Shown one piece after another: positions 1 to 10,201 of a stretch of 39,824 nucleotides of DNA (position 1 is its first letter; every line of letters starts with the position of its first letter). This stretch comes from Undibacterium sp. Its GTDB lineage: Bacteria > Pseudomonadota > Gammaproteobacteria > Burkholderiales > Burkholderiaceae_D. The notes below the pieces were generated by a model that saw only the letters and a program-made list of their open reading frames with translations, was not told the DNA's origin and did not search any database. The DNA is taken from NCBI GenBank assembly GCA_025352365.1, contig JANXTO010000022.1, positions 1-39,824 of the forward strand, in the 5' to 3' direction. A program made the translations under genes and the position numbers.

Positions 1-153
1 GTTTTAGGTATTTTGTCGATTATTTATTTATTGGGATGGTATTTAAAGATCGATGATAAAGATTCTGCAGGACGTCTTGTGATATATGGTTTTTTTCTTG
101 GTCTCCTGCCAATGATGATTTTTGGAGTTATTGCTCTGTTCTTAAAGCCTTAA
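1..153 (+). CDS. C-terminal end of a small membrane protein (partial)
   Basis: The first frame is open from the window edge to a TAA at 151-153, giving about 50 residues of an incomplete protein. Two hydrophobic stretches can be seen, one at the very start (VLGILSIIYLLGWYL) and one near the end (a Phe/Leu/Met/Ile-rich run), separated by a short charged loop KIDDKDSAGR. This is the pattern of a helical hairpin in the inner membrane. Too little is left to name a family, and the start lies outside the window. The reading frame and stop are directly seen; membrane location is inferred from hydrophobicity. Confidence 0.6.
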   Translation, partial: VLGILSIIYLLGWYLKIDDKDSAGRLVIYGFFLGLLPMMIFGVIALFLKP

Positions 154-195
154 TCGCATGCAATTGAAATTCTAACGACGTTTAAACTAAAAACT

Positions 196-471
196 ATGAC
201 AAACGTATCAATACAACCCACACCAGCCACACCAGCAAAAAGCTACAACCCCAACCACTTGCTCGATGCTGTCATCAAGCACGTCGGATTAAAAAACGAT
301 GCGGCGCTATCACGGATACTGGAAGTCGCACCGCCGGTGATCAGCAAAGTCCGTCATGGTCACTTGCCTGTCGGTGCAACTTTGCTGTTGCGCATGCATG
401 AGATCAGCGACTTGAGTATTCGGGAATTACGCTCGCTGATGGGTGACCGCCGGATGAAATTCAGAGGTTGA
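196..471 (+). CDS. Small HTH-like DNA-binding protein, hypothetical
   Basis: A 91-residue protein. After a Pro/Thr-rich tail (residues 1-18) it has a compact helical region with the stretch LSRILEVAPPVISKVRHGHL, which resembles a Cro/C1-type helix-turn-helix: 'AALSRILEV' would be the first helix and 'PPVISKVRHG' the recognition helix. Proteins of this kind, with a similar 'LSIRELRSLMGDRR' ending, occur in Oxalobacteraceae and are usually annotated as hypothetical or XRE-like. DNA binding is an inference from the fold pattern; no target is known. The gene stands alone on its strand. Copy 1 of the dispersed 78-bp element begins about 40 bp after its stop codon. The start ATG at 196 has no strong Shine-Dalgarno sequence in front of it. 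Confidence 0.6.
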   Translation: MTNVSIQPTPATPAKSYNPNHLLDAVIKHVGLKNDAALSRILEVAPPVISKVRHGHLPVGATLLLRMHEISDLSIRELRSLMGDRRMKFRG

Positions 472-510
472 TACAATCGCGCTGAGTGCGCTTTCCGGTA
501 TATATCATTA

Positions 511-591
511 AATACTCCGTATTAGTATATTTATAGTGTCCATATAATCTCTGGACATTAAGGCATATTCCTTTAAATATAATGGGAGTAT
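511..591 (+). repeat. Dispersed structured element, copy 1
   Basis: One of four related non-coding elements in this window. TACTC (513-517) to GAGTA (586-590) spans 78 bp, as in the other copies. The ends ATACTCC (512-518) and GGAGTAT (585-591) are complementary. A central hairpin pairs GTGTCCA (536-542) with TGGACAT (552-558) around a loop containing TATAAT. One pair, G536 with T558, is a G-U wobble that would be an A-C mismatch on the other strand. The copy sits about 40 bp after the stop of the small HTH gene and points toward the copper operon, whose first gene starts about 305 bp further on. Confidence 0.8.
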
Positions 592-896
592 GTGGTTTTA
601 CGTCTTAAATTATTACATCATTCATTAATAGTCACGACGCAGTCTGATTTTATTTTTGCCCGATCAACTAGCAAATCACTTGATCGCGTAGAGCCAAACT
701 GAGTGCTTAGTACGGCAAGGATTTTTGGTACTTTTCTGGCGACACTTCATAGCTGATGTACTATGATGCCGATTGGGTGGCGTAAAAAGAGTTTGGATTT
801 TAATGGCCGGCTTGCGGTGACTGTTAATCCTCATCTACTCCTACGATCTGCTAACACCCATTGACACTGACTTGCCAAATAATTGCCAAATAACTT
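592..896. other. Non-coding stretch upstream of the copper operon
   Basis: About 305 nt with no convincing gene. Visible structure: CGATCAA (661-667) and TTGATCG (680-686) form a 7-bp inverted repeat spaced by 12 nt; TCATAG (747-752) and CTATGA (761-766) form a 6-bp one spaced by 8 nt; and the 11-mer TTGCCAAATAA is tandemly duplicated at 872-882 and 883-893, directly before the GTG start at 897. The promoter of the copper operon is expected here, but I could not recognise a CusR- or CueR-type operator. The inverted repeats are only candidates for regulator sites. Confidence 0.4.
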
Positions 897-1313
897 GTGA
901 AACTCTCTCATCCCTCTCGCCTGATTGCAGCGTTTTTAACGCTGTTTAGCATGCTGTTTATGCAGCTTGCTGTGGCGTCTTATACTTGCCCTGACAGGAC
1001 GATGGGTAATGTTATGAACGGTATGAGCGGCACGAGCAAAAACCTCAGCGCTATGACTATGGTGGGCTGCGAAGGTATGGACAGCGAGCAACCCGCACTG
1101 TGCCACGCCCATGCTGAAGATGCGTTTGGAAAACAATCGCTGGATAAACCAACAGCGCCGGATGTACCTGCCTTTGTACAGGCTGGATTAGTGCTGACGC
1201 TAGTCATCATTGAAATATCAGAACTCCCGCAAGAACCTCAGCGTCAAAGCTTATTGCTGGCACACTCTACCGCGCCGCCCATCGCTATCCGCAATTGCTG
1301 TTTCCGCATTTAA
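897..1313 (+). CDS. Small exported Cys/His-containing protein heading the copper efflux operon
   Basis: A 138-residue protein with an N-terminal signal peptide or anchor (positively charged MKLSHPSR, then a hydrophobic run to about residue 27, ending AVAS). The rest holds scattered cysteines and histidines, including the pattern C-E-G-M-D-S-E-Q-P-A-L-C-H-A-H, several methionines, a second hydrophobic stretch around residues 92-105, and a C-terminal CC. Cys, Met and His suit Cu(I) binding, and the gene lies 73 bp upstream of cusC on the same strand. A periplasmic copper-handling role is therefore reasonable, but it is inferred from composition and position. No cusF-like gene is seen in the operon, so this protein might fill that place. 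The GTG start at 897 is chosen because it gives a complete signal peptide; it lacks a clear Shine-Dalgarno and is preceded by an 11-bp tandem repeat. Confidence 0.6.
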   Translation: MKLSHPSRLIAAFLTLFSMLFMQLAVASYTCPDRTMGNVMNGMSGTSKNLSAMTMVGCEGMDSEQPALCHAHAEDAFGKQSLDKPTAPDVPAFVQAGLVLTLVIIEISELPQEPQRQSLLLAHSTAPPIAIRNCCFRI

Positions 1314-1386
1314 ATCTCCAGATCGCTTAGCTTGTTGCTGTACGTCTTTTTGACGACAGTGCCGTTGACCGTTCTCTGGAGATTCC

Positions 1387-2805
1387 ATGTCTTTCCCAAT
1401 CTGCGCACCTTTACTTGCGCGCCTTAATGCTGACCATCATTCTAAGCTAGTCAATACCCTATTCCGTGCCGGAAAAATCGGCAAAATAATCACCGTGTTC
1501 GTGATTACGCTGTCGTCACTCAACGTCAAGGCTGCGGATATATCACTAACTATGCCAATGACGTCGCAGACTGTGCCGCTCACCGTGCTGCTGACTTTGA
1601 GCCAAGCGCAGCAACTTGCGGTCGCCCGGTCACATCAACTGATTGCACAGGATTTAGCTACTACTGCCTCGCGTGAAATGGCGGTCGCTGCCGGACAATT
1701 GCCTGATCCGGTATTAAAAGCCGGCATCGATAATCTGCCTATTAACGGCCCTGACCGTGGCAGCCTGACCAGCGATTTTATGACGATGCGTCGTATCGGT
1801 GTGATGCAAGAACTGACCCGAAGCGATAAGCGCCAGTTACGCGCCCAGCGCTATGACCGGGCAGCCGATAAGTCGCTGGCAGAAAAATCCAACCTCATTA
1901 CCGCTATTCAACGCGATACCGCGATTGCCTGGTTAGACCAATACTATGCAGAACGCATGGCTATCGTGGTCGCAGAACAAACAGATCAAGCCAAGCTTGA
2001 AATCGACGCGGCGGAGGGAAATTATCGCGCTGGTCGCGGTAGCCAGGCAGATATCTTTAGCGCCCGTAGTGCGCTAAGTATGGCGAATGACCGCAGCAGT
2101 GACATCCAGCGCAAACTGCGCAACGCGAAGACGATGTTATATCGTTGGACCGGTGTTACTTCTGAACTGACTTTAGCTGAACAACCACAACTTGAAACCA
2201 TACGTCTGGATCAATCAACGCTAGACACTTCGCTTGCCCATCATCCGCAGATCGCCATATTGAATAGGCAAACAGAGCTGGCCGAAGCCGATGCCAAACT
2301 GGCCGAGGCGAATAAAAAATCGGACTGGTCTGTCGAGGTCGCTTTTCAGCAACGTGGTTCTGCCTATTCAAACATGGTGTCGGTCGGCGTATCACTGCCG
2401 TTTCAGTGGGATCAAAAGAACCGCCAGGATCGCGAGCTCTCTTCCAAACTAGCAATGGTAGAACAAGCCAAAGCCGAGCGTGACGAAATGCTGCGTGCCC
2501 ACGTCGCCGAGACCAAGGCAATGATAGACGAATGGCAAACCGAACTTGAGCGTATCGCCCGCTATGAGCGCGAATTAATCCCGTTGGCAGCAGAGCGCAC
2601 GCAAGCCACGATGGCGGCATACCGGGGCGGCAAATCTGGCCTGACTGAAGTATTGTCTGCACGCCGCAATGAGCTTGATATGCGCCTGCAAGCGCTGCAA
2701 CTTCAGTCCGATACCGCCCGTTTATGGGCACAACTGAATTTTCTATTTCCGACCGAAGTGTCAGGCATCCATTCGGCTCAGTCCATGAATAAGGATATCC
2801 AATGA
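1387..2805 (+). CDS. cusC: Outer-membrane channel of a Cu/Ag efflux system, TolC family
   Basis: A 472-residue TolC-family protein. It has a signal-like segment near residues 30-50 and then the long amphipathic helical repeats typical of this family, with the recognisable 'LTLSQAQQLAVARSHQLIAQD' region at its start and the second repeat ('HPQIAILNRQTELAEADAKLAEANKKSDW') in the middle. Such trimers form the outer-membrane duct of RND pumps. The specific copper/silver assignment comes from its neighbours: it overlaps cusB by four bases (ATGA, 2802-2805), so the two are almost certainly translationally coupled. A GGAG Shine-Dalgarno precedes the ATG at 1387. By sequence alone it belongs to the CzcC-like branch, so the name cusC rests on operon context. 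Confidence 0.85.
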   Translation: MSFPICAPLLARLNADHHSKLVNTLFRAGKIGKIITVFVITLSSLNVKAADISLTMPMTSQTVPLTVLLTLSQAQQLAVARSHQLIAQDLATTASREMAVAAGQLPDPVLKAGIDNLPINGPDRGSLTSDFMTMRRIGVMQELTRSDKRQLRAQRYDRAADKSLAEKSNLITAIQRDTAIAWLDQYYAERMAIVVAEQTDQAKLEIDAAEGNYRAGRGSQADIFSARSALSMANDRSSDIQRKLRNAKTMLYRWTGVTSELTLAEQPQLETIRLDQSTLDTSLAHHPQIAILNRQTELAEADAKLAEANKKSDWSVEVAFQQRGSAYSNMVSVGVSLPFQWDQKNRQDRELSSKLAMVEQAKAERDEMLRAHVAETKAMIDEWQTELERIARYERELIPLAAERTQATMAAYRGGKSGLTEVLSARRNELDMRLQALQLQSDTARLWAQLNFLFPTEVSGIHSAQSMNKDIQ

Positions 2806-4145
2806 AAAATAAAAATATCATCCACCTCACCGCAGGACTCGTTGCTATCGGAATGTTGGCAGGATTTGGTCTCTATCGTCTAGGCCTCAGTCAAGGCATG
2901 ACAGCCACCGCAACACCCCCGACAAATACAGCGATGGCAGCAGCCCCAGCTAAGGATAAGAAGGTACTGTATTGGCACGATCCTATGGTCCCCACCCAAA
3001 AGTTTGATCAACCGGGCAAGTCACCGTTTATGGACATGCAACTGGTACCGGTCTATGCCGATGGCGATAGTAATGGCGGAAACGACGGCAATGGTGATAA
3101 CGAAAACTCAGTCAGTATTAGTCCCCGGGTGCAGCAGAATTTGGGGATACGTACCACACAAGTGCTCAAAGGCAATCTGAGCCTGGCAGTAGCCGCGGTC
3201 GGTAGCGTTGCCTACAACGAACGTGAACTGACGTTAGTGCAGGCGCGCAACAATGGCTTTATCGAAAAATTGTATGTCCGCGCGGCCTTGGATATGGTTA
3301 AAAAAGGGCAAGCTCTAGCCGAATTATATGTGCCGGACTGGGTTGCAGCGCAGGAAGAATTTCTGACTGTAAAACGGATGCAGACGAGTGGCATAGAGGG
3401 ATTACTAGAGGCCGCTAAACAGCGTATGCGTCTGGTCGGCATGAGCGATGAACAAATCCATTTGGTAGAAACCAGTAGCAAGGTGCATCCACGCATCACG
3501 ATCACAGCGCCGGTCGGCGGCGTCATTACAGAATTGTCCGCACGCGAAGGGATGACCGTCATGACAGGCGCACCGATGTTCCGCATCAACGGCTTGGCAA
3601 CGATCTGGGTCAATGCCGATGTCCCGGAAAATAGTCTGACGCAGATACGTCCGGGTAACACGGTAGAGGCCAGCACCCCCTCCTTACCCGGCACGACCTT
3701 CAATGGGAAAATCAGTGCGATCTTGCCACAAGTCGATATGACGACCCGCACGCTAAAAGCCCGTATTGAACTGAACAATCCTTCCGGTCAATTGGTACCC
3801 GGTATGTTCGCTACCATTAAATTTAATTCCGACGCCCACAACAATATTTTGCTGGTACCGACAGAAGCCATCATCCAGACTGGCACCCGCTCGGTCGTGA
3901 TGATCGCTCAGGACAACGGCAAGTTTATGCCAGTCGATGTTGAGACCGGCATGGAAGCCAATGGTCAGATCGAAATCCGCAAGGGACTAGAAGTCGGGCA
4001 AAAGCTGGTTGTTTCGGGTCAGTTCTTAGTCGATTCAGAAGCTAGCCTGAAAGCGACAACGACCCGTATGAGCGACGGCTCTGCCAACGACGCTATGACG
4101 AGGACTATGGCAACGCCTGCACTTCCATCAGGAGCCAAAAAATGA
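2802..4145 (+). CDS. cusB: Periplasmic adaptor of the Cu/Ag efflux pump
   Basis: A 447-residue membrane-fusion protein joining the CusA pump to the CusC channel. Residues 1-32 hold a hydrophobic anchor or signal. Residues about 55-90 form the heavy-metal-binding domain, with 'YWHDPMVP' followed by '[13 protein letters not shown]'. Its methionines at 62, 77 and 79 have the same 15 and 2 spacing as the three Cu(I)-binding Met residues known from Escherichia coli CusB. After this come the barrel-sandwich/lipoyl, helical hairpin and beta-barrel regions ('[20 protein letters not shown]', '[13 protein letters not shown]'). The domain between about residues 91 and 105 is Gly/Asn/Asp-rich and probably flexible. 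The gene overlaps both cusC and cusA by four bases. Confidence 0.92.
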   Translation: MKNKNIIHLTAGLVAIGMLAGFGLYRLGLSQGMTATATPPTNTAMAAAPAKDKKVLYWHDPMVPTQKFDQPGKSPFMDMQLVPVYADGDSNGGNDGNGDNENSVSISPRVQQNLGIRTTQVLKGNLSLAVAAVGSVAYNERELTLVQARNNGFIEKLYVRAALDMVKKGQALAELYVPDWVAAQEEFLTVKRMQTSGIEGLLEAAKQRMRLVGMSDEQIHLVETSSKVHPRITITAPVGGVITELSAREGMTVMTGAPMFRINGLATIWVNADVPENSLTQIRPGNTVEASTPSLPGTTFNGKISAILPQVDMTTRTLKARIELNNPSGQLVPGMFATIKFNSDAHNNILLVPTEAIIQTGTRSVVMIAQDNGKFMPVDVETGMEANGQIEIRKGLEVGQKLVVSGQFLVDSEASLKATTTRMSDGSANDAMTRTMATPALPSGAKK

Positions 4146-7100
4146 TGGCGAACCTCATCCGCTGGTCCATCGCCAACCGCTTTCTGGTATTGCTAGCAAG
4201 CTTGATGATGACCGCATGGGGTATCTGGTCACTGTCACGCACACCCTTGGATGCGATTCCAGACTTGTCCGATGTGCAGGTCATCATCCGCACCAGCTAC
4301 CCGGGTCAGGCACCGCAGATCGTTGAAAATCAGGTGACCTATCCCTTGACCACCACCATGCTCTCGGTGCCGGGAGCCAAGACGGTACGCGGTTATTCGT
4401 TTTTTGGCGACTCCTTCGTCTACGTATTGTTTGAAGACGGTACAGATATGTACTGGGCACGCTCACGTGTGCTGGAATACTTAAATCAGGTGCAGTCGCG
4501 TTTACCACCGCAAGCGAAAGCGTCGCTTGGCCCTGATGCTACCGGCGTAGGCTGGGTATATGAATACACGCTGGTAGATCGCAGCGGCACGATGGATTTA
4601 TCGCAGTTACGCGCCTTCCAGGATTGGTTTCTGAAATACGAATTGAAATCCGTTCCTAACGTATCCGAGGTCGCTAGTATCGGTGGCATGGTGCGGCAAT
4701 ATCAGGTGCAACTCGATCCTGACAAAATGCGTGCGTATAACATCCCTCACGGCAAAATCGTAGAGGCGATACAGAAAGCGAACCAAGAAACCGGTGGCTC
4801 AGTATTAGAACTGGGTGAGGCCGAATACATGGTGCGCGCTTCGGGCTATCTCAAAAGCTTGGATGACTTTCGTAAGATTCCTCTGACCACAACTGACGCT
4901 GGTGTGTCGGTGCGGCTAGGCGATGTAGCGCGTGTCCAGATCGGACCAGAAATGCGGCGTGGCATTGCCGACCTGAATGGCGAAGGCGAAGTCGCAGGCG
5001 GCGTGATTGTGATGCGCTCCGGTAAAAACGCCTTAGAAACCATCAAGGCCGTCAAAGCAAAATTAGAACAATTAAAAGCCAGCCTGCCGCCTGGGGTTGA
5101 GATCGTTACCACCTATGACCGCTCGCATCTGATCAAGCGTGCAGTCGATAATTTGCAAGAGAAATTGATAGAAGAATTTATCGTCGTCGCGCTGGTCTGC
5201 GCGATTTTTCTATTCCATTTGCGCTCAGCGTTAGTGGCTATCGTCACATTGCCGATGGGTATTTTGATTGCCTATATCGTCATGTATTACCAGGGAGTGA
5301 ACGCCAATATCATGTCACTGGGCGGAATCGCGATTGCTGTTGGCGCCATGGTGGATGCCGCAGTAGTGATGATAGAAAACGCACACAAACACATCGAGGC
5401 CTGGAACCATACCCATCCGGACAAACAATTATCCGGCGAAGAACACTGGCGGGTCATCGGCGATGCAGCGGCAGAAGTTGGCCCCGCACTTTTTTTCTCA
5501 CTCTTAATTATTGTGTTGTCGTTTATTCCGGTATTTACGCTAGAGGCGCAAGAGGGACGTTTATTTGTACCGCTCGCTTTTACCAAAACTTATGCCATGG
5601 CGGCTGCTGCCGTGCTGGCGGTGACACTGATTCCGGTATTAATGGGTTATCTGATCCGCGGCAACATTCCGGATGAACAAAAGAATCCGCTGAATCGTTT
5701 CTTCATTGCGCTCTACCGTCCCTTGCTGGATGTGGTACTGCATTCACCCAAAGCGACGCTGATCATTGCCGCCTTAGTCGTCGTTGCCACTCTTTGGCCA
5801 ATATCACATTTGGGCGGTGAGTTTATGCCGCCGCTGGATGAAGGTGATCTGTTGTATATGCCCTCTGCGCTGCCTGGCATTGGCGCCGGTAAGGTATCCG
5901 AATTACTGCAACAAACCGACCGTCTGATCAAGACCGTGCCGGAAGTGCAAACCGTCTTTGGTAAAGCAGGGCGTGCCGAATCGGCAACCGATCCCGCGCC
6001 GTTGGAGATGTTTGAGACCACCATACAGTTCAAACCACGCGATCAATGGCGTGCCGGGATGACCACCGACAAGTTGATAGAGGAACTGGACCGCATCGTC
6101 AAAGTACCCGGCTTATCCAACATCTGGGTACCACCGATCAGAAACCGTGTCGATATGCTGGCTACCGGCATCAAGAGTCCGGTCGGTATTAAAGTTGCCG
6201 GTGCCAGCTTAAAAGAAATCGACAGGATTACCGCCGACATTGAACGCGTCGTCAAAAATGTAGCAGGCGTATCTTCTGCCTTAGCAGAACGTTTAAACGG
6301 CGGCCGCTACATTGACATCGATATCAACCGGGATGTAGCAGCTCGTTATGGATTAAATATCGCGGATGTGCAAAGCATCGTTTCAGCGGCTATCGGTGGC
6401 GACAATATTGGGGAAACCGTCGAGGGCTTACAGCGCTTTCCGATTAACGTCCGCTACCCCCGCGAGCTACGTGACTCGGTAGAAAAATTACGTCAACTAC
6501 CGGTATTGACCGAACGTGGTGCGCAGATCCAATTAGGCGATATAGCTCAGATCCGCATCAACGATGGACCACCGATGTTGAAGAGTGAAAATGCACGACT
6601 GTCGGGCTGGGTTTATATCGATATCCACGACCGAGATTTAAATTCGACGGTGCATGAGATGCAGCAAGCAGTCGCCAAACAAGTGAAACTATCCGCTGGT
6701 TATTCAGTCACCTGGTCAGGTCAGTTTGAATATCTGGAACGCGCCACCGCCAAGATAAAAGTGGTAGTACCAGCGACCTTACTGATTATTTTTGTGCTGT
6801 TGTATATGACGTTTAATCGTATCGATGAGGCCGCACTGATCATGGCGACCTTGCCGTTTGCACTGGCTGGCGGGATTTGGCTGCTTTGGTTACTTGATCA
6901 TCACTTATCCGTTGCCAGCGGGGTAGGATTTATCGCTTTGGCAGGCGTCTCGGCAGAATTTGGCGTGATCATGTTGCTCTATCTTAAACAAGCGTGGGAT
7001 GCTCGCGTCTATATCGGAAAAGAAACCGAGCAAGATTTATTAGATGCGATTCGTGAAGGCGCGGTGTTGCGGGTAAGACCAAAAGCCATGACAGTAGCGG

Positions 7101-7309
7101 TGATTATTGCCGGGCTAGTGCCTATCATGTTGGGGCAAGGCACAGGCTCAGAGGTCATGCAACGCATCGCCGCACCGATGGTAGGCGGCATGATCACCGC
7201 GCCTTTATTGTCGATGTTTGTGGTGCCTGCGGTGTATTTTTTATTACGTCGAAAACAAATCAGAACGACGGTAGAAACATCAGCAGGCACGCCAGAGCGA
7301 CGAGGCTAA
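4142..7309 (+). CDS. cusA: Cu(I)/Ag(I) efflux RND pump, inner-membrane subunit
   Basis: A 1055-residue heavy-metal-efflux RND protein with twelve expected membrane helices and two large periplasmic loops. The three methionines that bind Cu(I) in Escherichia coli CusA are present at the same numbers here: M573 ('[10 protein letters not shown]'), M623 ('APLEMFETT') and M672 ('[11 protein letters not shown]'). The helix-4 aspartate of the proton relay is D405, in '[16 protein letters not shown]'. These residues make a Cu/Ag specificity much more likely than Co/Zn/Cd. The gene overlaps cusB by ATGA at 4142-4145. No cusRS regulators lie in the window, so regulation must come from elsewhere. The protein ends in a short charged tail after the last helix. 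Confidence 0.95.
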   Translation: MMANLIRWSIANRFLVLLASLMMTAWGIWSLSRTPLDAIPDLSDVQVIIRTSYPGQAPQIVENQVTYPLTTTMLSVPGAKTVRGYSFFGDSFVYVLFEDGTDMYWARSRVLEYLNQVQSRLPPQAKASLGPDATGVGWVYEYTLVDRSGTMDLSQLRAFQDWFLKYELKSVPNVSEVASIGGMVRQYQVQLDPDKMRAYNIPHGKIVEAIQKANQETGGSVLELGEAEYMVRASGYLKSLDDFRKIPLTTTDAGVSVRLGDVARVQIGPEMRRGIADLNGEGEVAGGVIVMRSGKNALETIKAVKAKLEQLKASLPPGVEIVTTYDRSHLIKRAVDNLQEKLIEEFIVVALVCAIFLFHLRSALVAIVTLPMGILIAYIVMYYQGVNANIMSLGGIAIAVGAMVDAAVVMIENAHKHIEAWNHTHPDKQLSGEEHWRVIGDAAAEVGPALFFSLLIIVLSFIPVFTLEAQEGRLFVPLAFTKTYAMAAAAVLAVTLIPVLMGYLIRGNIPDEQKNPLNRFFIALYRPLLDVVLHSPKATLIIAALVVVATLWPISHLGGEFMPPLDEGDLLYMPSALPGIGAGKVSELLQQTDRLIKTVPEVQTVFGKAGRAESATDPAPLEMFETTIQFKPRDQWRAGMTTDKLIEELDRIVKVPGLSNIWVPPIRNRVDMLATGIKSPVGIKVAGASLKEIDRITADIERVVKNVAGVSSALAERLNGGRYIDIDINRDVAARYGLNIADVQSIVSAAIGGDNIGETVEGLQRFPINVRYPRELRDSVEKLRQLPVLTERGAQIQLGDIAQIRINDGPPMLKSENARLSGWVYIDIHDRDLNSTVHEMQQAVAKQVKLSAGYSVTWSGQFEYLERATAKIKVVVPATLLIIFVLLYMTFNRIDEAALIMATLPFALAGGIWLLWLLDHHLSVASGVGFIALAGVSAEFGVIMLLYLKQAWDARVYIGKETEQDLLDAIREGAVLRVRPKAMTVAVIIAGLVPIMLGQGTGSEVMQRIAAPMVGGMITAPLLSMFVVPAVYFLLRRKQIRTTVETSAGTPERRG

Positions 7310-7419
7310 AGAGCCACCTAATTATAAGTTTGTAACACTTAGGTTTAGAAATCGTAGTTTAGCTATGTATGTGAATGTTAATATGATTTTCTAAGGTAAC
7401 TCTCACGGGACAAGTTCTT

Positions 7420-10146
7420 ATGACTTTATTAGCGAATATTCGAGTGCGCGATATGAGTGTAAAAACTCGTTTAACCTTGGCAGTCGCCTTATTTTTTACT
7501 CTGGCATTTGCCCTGCTCACAGTATTATCTATATCCGTATTTGAAAGAACCTTAGAAAAAGTCATCGACGTTCGTCAGTCAAGTCTCATACAAAATACCG
7601 CAGATGAGATAGATCAAAAAGTTGAATTGAGAAGAAGCACCTTAATCCGTCTGGCGGTTGACCTTGGCTCAGTGCCGAGGAATAACGACAACTTACAAAG
7701 TTTTCTTGAGCAACAACATAGCCTCGACGGCTTGTTTGATAATTTTGCGATCTTCGATCTTAAAGGAGACTTGATCGCAAATATGGATAGGCCAGAAACC
7801 CGCGGAAAATTAAATATCTCGACCAGAGACTATTTTCAGAAATCGATTGCAGAGGGCAAAGTCGTCATTTCATCACCATTAAAAAGTGGTGTCTCAGGAC
7901 GACCAATTGTCGTGATCTGTGTTCCTATTTTTGATCCTAGGGGACAAATGATCTTGACCTTATTGGGCACCATAGAATTGACTGAAGACAGTTTTTTGGC
8001 CAACTTTGCTACCGAGAAAATTGGTGCTACAGGATATTTTTATATCGTGACTACTAAAGGCTTTTTTGTAACTCATCCAGACCAGTCACGTATCTTAATG
8101 AACACCAGCGATATTCCCGGTAAAAGCTACTCGGTAGACATGGCATTGAATGGATTTGAAGGGACGACTATGTCCACTACACGGCAGGGACAAGATGCGA
8201 TATTTTCTTTCAAACGCTTGAAATCCGTGGATTGGATTGTTGCCGCTGTCTACCCGTCTGAGGAAGCATTTAGCCCCATCGTAGAAGTCAAGCGCAGCGC
8301 TATTTTTGTCAGCATAACTTTATTAGTGATTCTATTGCCACTTGCCTGGTGGTTTATGTATCGGCAACTAGCGCCGTTACAGAAATTACGCAATAAAGTT
8401 ATTAACGCAGACACTGATTTTGATATTAAGTTACGCCCAAAAAGCTATCCCAAGGATGAGATTGGAGAACTCGCTAAATCTTTTGACGATGCCATGGCCA
8501 GACGGTTGCTGGCTGAATCCGCCTTAGTCGCAAGTGAAAATAAATTACGATTAATCGCAGATAATATGTCCGCCTTTATCGGCTACATTGACTACAACGA
8601 GAAGTATACCTTCGTCAATAAACAAGTTGAAAAACTGTTTGGCGTCTCTGCTAAAAAAGCCATTGGCAAGACCATCAAAGAAGTGATGGAGCCTGCTTTT
8701 TACAATCAAAATAAACCGTTTATCAATCAAGTCCTCAACGGTGACTGGACACGGTATGAACGTCAGGCGCACAGAAATGGCAATGCTGAATGGGATCGTG
8801 TGACGTATGTCCCGGACGTTAACGCCGATGGAATGGTTGATGGATTTTTTGTACTGGTTGAGGACATTACAGAGTTTAAACGCATTCAAACAGAATTAAC
8901 TGCGAGCGAAAAACGTACCAGAACTATTACGGACAATGTACCGGCACTGATTGGCTATATTGATGCCAATGAACGCTATCAATTCTGCAATCGGTTCTAC
9001 AACATGATTCCAGGTTTAAATGCTGAGATGATGATAGGCCAGACGGTCAAAGACGTTTTCGGCGAAACGCCGTATCTGGAATTGAAGGAAAATATTCGGC
9101 AAGCACTGACAGGAAAAGCAGTCTCTTTTGAGCGCTTTACCACAGAGCGTGGTCTCGCCAGATATCTGCAATATGAATATGTGCCCGACGTTAATCTTGA
9201 TGGTTCTACGGTCGGTTTTTATACCATGGTCATTGATGTAACTGATCGTAAAGAGGCCGAATTAAAACAGCAGTCCAGCGAGGGATTATTGCGTGCGATT
9301 GCAGACAATATCCCGGCATTCGTCAGCTTTATCGATAAAGAAGACCGCTTTCAATTTGTTAATCGCCCCTACGAAGCCTGGTTTAATCTGCCACTTGCAG
9401 AGATACGCGGGCGCTCTGTGTTGTCACTACTGACTGAGCCAATTCAGCAACTACACACAGAGCATTTTCTGATTTCGCTTGCAGGTGAAAAAACAGAGTT
9501 TGAATTACAAATCAGTATCTCCGGGATTTTTAATCATTACAAAGCGACTTACGCACCGCAACGCGATGAGGCTGGAAACGTGATCGGCGTTAATTCATTA
9601 ATTAATGATATTACCGATGCCAAAGCGATAGAAACACAACTTCTCGCGCTGGCAAGGTTCGACACCTTAACCGGTTTGCCCAACCGTAACCAACTCAACG
9701 AAAGATTAGCGGAAGCTACCGCCAGATCAACACGAAACAAGCGCTCCATCGCTGTCATGTTTCTTGATCTTGATCGATTTAAATCCATCAACGATACCCT
9801 TGGCCATCACGCAGGCGATCTGGTCCTCAAAGAATTTGCGTTCAGATTAAAGGGCTGCATCCGCCAGACCGACATGGTTGGGCGCTTGGGCGGTGATGAA
9901 TTTGTGATTGTTCTTGAAGGTTTAAATAGCCAGGAAGAAAGTGAAATTGTAGGATCAAAAATCATCCAGGCAATGACGACTCCCTTCAATATTGATGGCA
10001 ACTCCAGAATCATCACCACCAGCATCGGGATTGCGATTTCTAACACCAAAAATTCCAGTGGCGAAGACCTCTTGAACAAGGCTGACGAGGCCTTGTATCT
10101 GGCTAAAAAAGCGGGGCGGAATATTTTTAGAAGTCTTGAACTTTAA
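7420..10146 (+). CDS. Membrane diguanylate cyclase with Cache, HAMP, three PAS and GGDEF domains
   Basis: A 908-residue membrane sensor that should make cyclic di-GMP from two GTP. Order of parts: a membrane helix at about 17-40; a periplasmic double-Cache sensor to about 285, including 'ATGYFYIVTTKGFFVTHPD'; a second helix at about 288-312; a HAMP segment; PAS domains starting near residues 375, 498 and 620, each opening with a similar 'IADNxxAFIGYID' motif; and the GGDEF domain from about 747. The active-site GGDEF is intact at 824-828, and the product-inhibition motif RxxD (R815-D818) lies five residues before it, so the enzyme should be active and feedback-inhibited. The three PAS domains look like internal duplications. 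It starts 110 bp after cusA on the same strand, so co-transcription is possible but not shown. Confidence 0.93.
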   Translation: MTLLANIRVRDMSVKTRLTLAVALFFTLAFALLTVLSISVFERTLEKVIDVRQSSLIQNTADEIDQKVELRRSTLIRLAVDLGSVPRNNDNLQSFLEQQHSLDGLFDNFAIFDLKGDLIANMDRPETRGKLNISTRDYFQKSIAEGKVVISSPLKSGVSGRPIVVICVPIFDPRGQMILTLLGTIELTEDSFLANFATEKIGATGYFYIVTTKGFFVTHPDQSRILMNTSDIPGKSYSVDMALNGFEGTTMSTTRQGQDAIFSFKRLKSVDWIVAAVYPSEEAFSPIVEVKRSAIFVSITLLVILLPLAWWFMYRQLAPLQKLRNKVINADTDFDIKLRPKSYPKDEIGELAKSFDDAMARRLLAESALVASENKLRLIADNMSAFIGYIDYNEKYTFVNKQVEKLFGVSAKKAIGKTIKEVMEPAFYNQNKPFINQVLNGDWTRYERQAHRNGNAEWDRVTYVPDVNADGMVDGFFVLVEDITEFKRIQTELTASEKRTRTITDNVPALIGYIDANERYQFCNRFYNMIPGLNAEMMIGQTVKDVFGETPYLELKENIRQALTGKAVSFERFTTERGLARYLQYEYVPDVNLDGSTVGFYTMVIDVTDRKEAELKQQSSEGLLRAIADNIPAFVSFIDKEDRFQFVNRPYEAWFNLPLAEIRGRSVLSLLTEPIQQLHTEHFLISLAGEKTEFELQISISGIFNHYKATYAPQRDEAGNVIGVNSLINDITDAKAIETQLLALARFDTLTGLPNRNQLNERLAEATARSTRNKRSIAVMFLDLDRFKSINDTLGHHAGDLVLKEFAFRLKGCIRQTDMVGRLGGDEFVIVLEGLNSQEESEIVGSKIIQAMTTPFNIDGNSRIITTSIGIAISNTKNSSGEDLLNKADEALYLAKKAGRNIFRSLEL

Positions 10147-10201
10147 CGGATGAAAAGGTAGACGTCACCACTCGTTAGCGATGCTTGGCTAGGTTTGCGA
10201 G

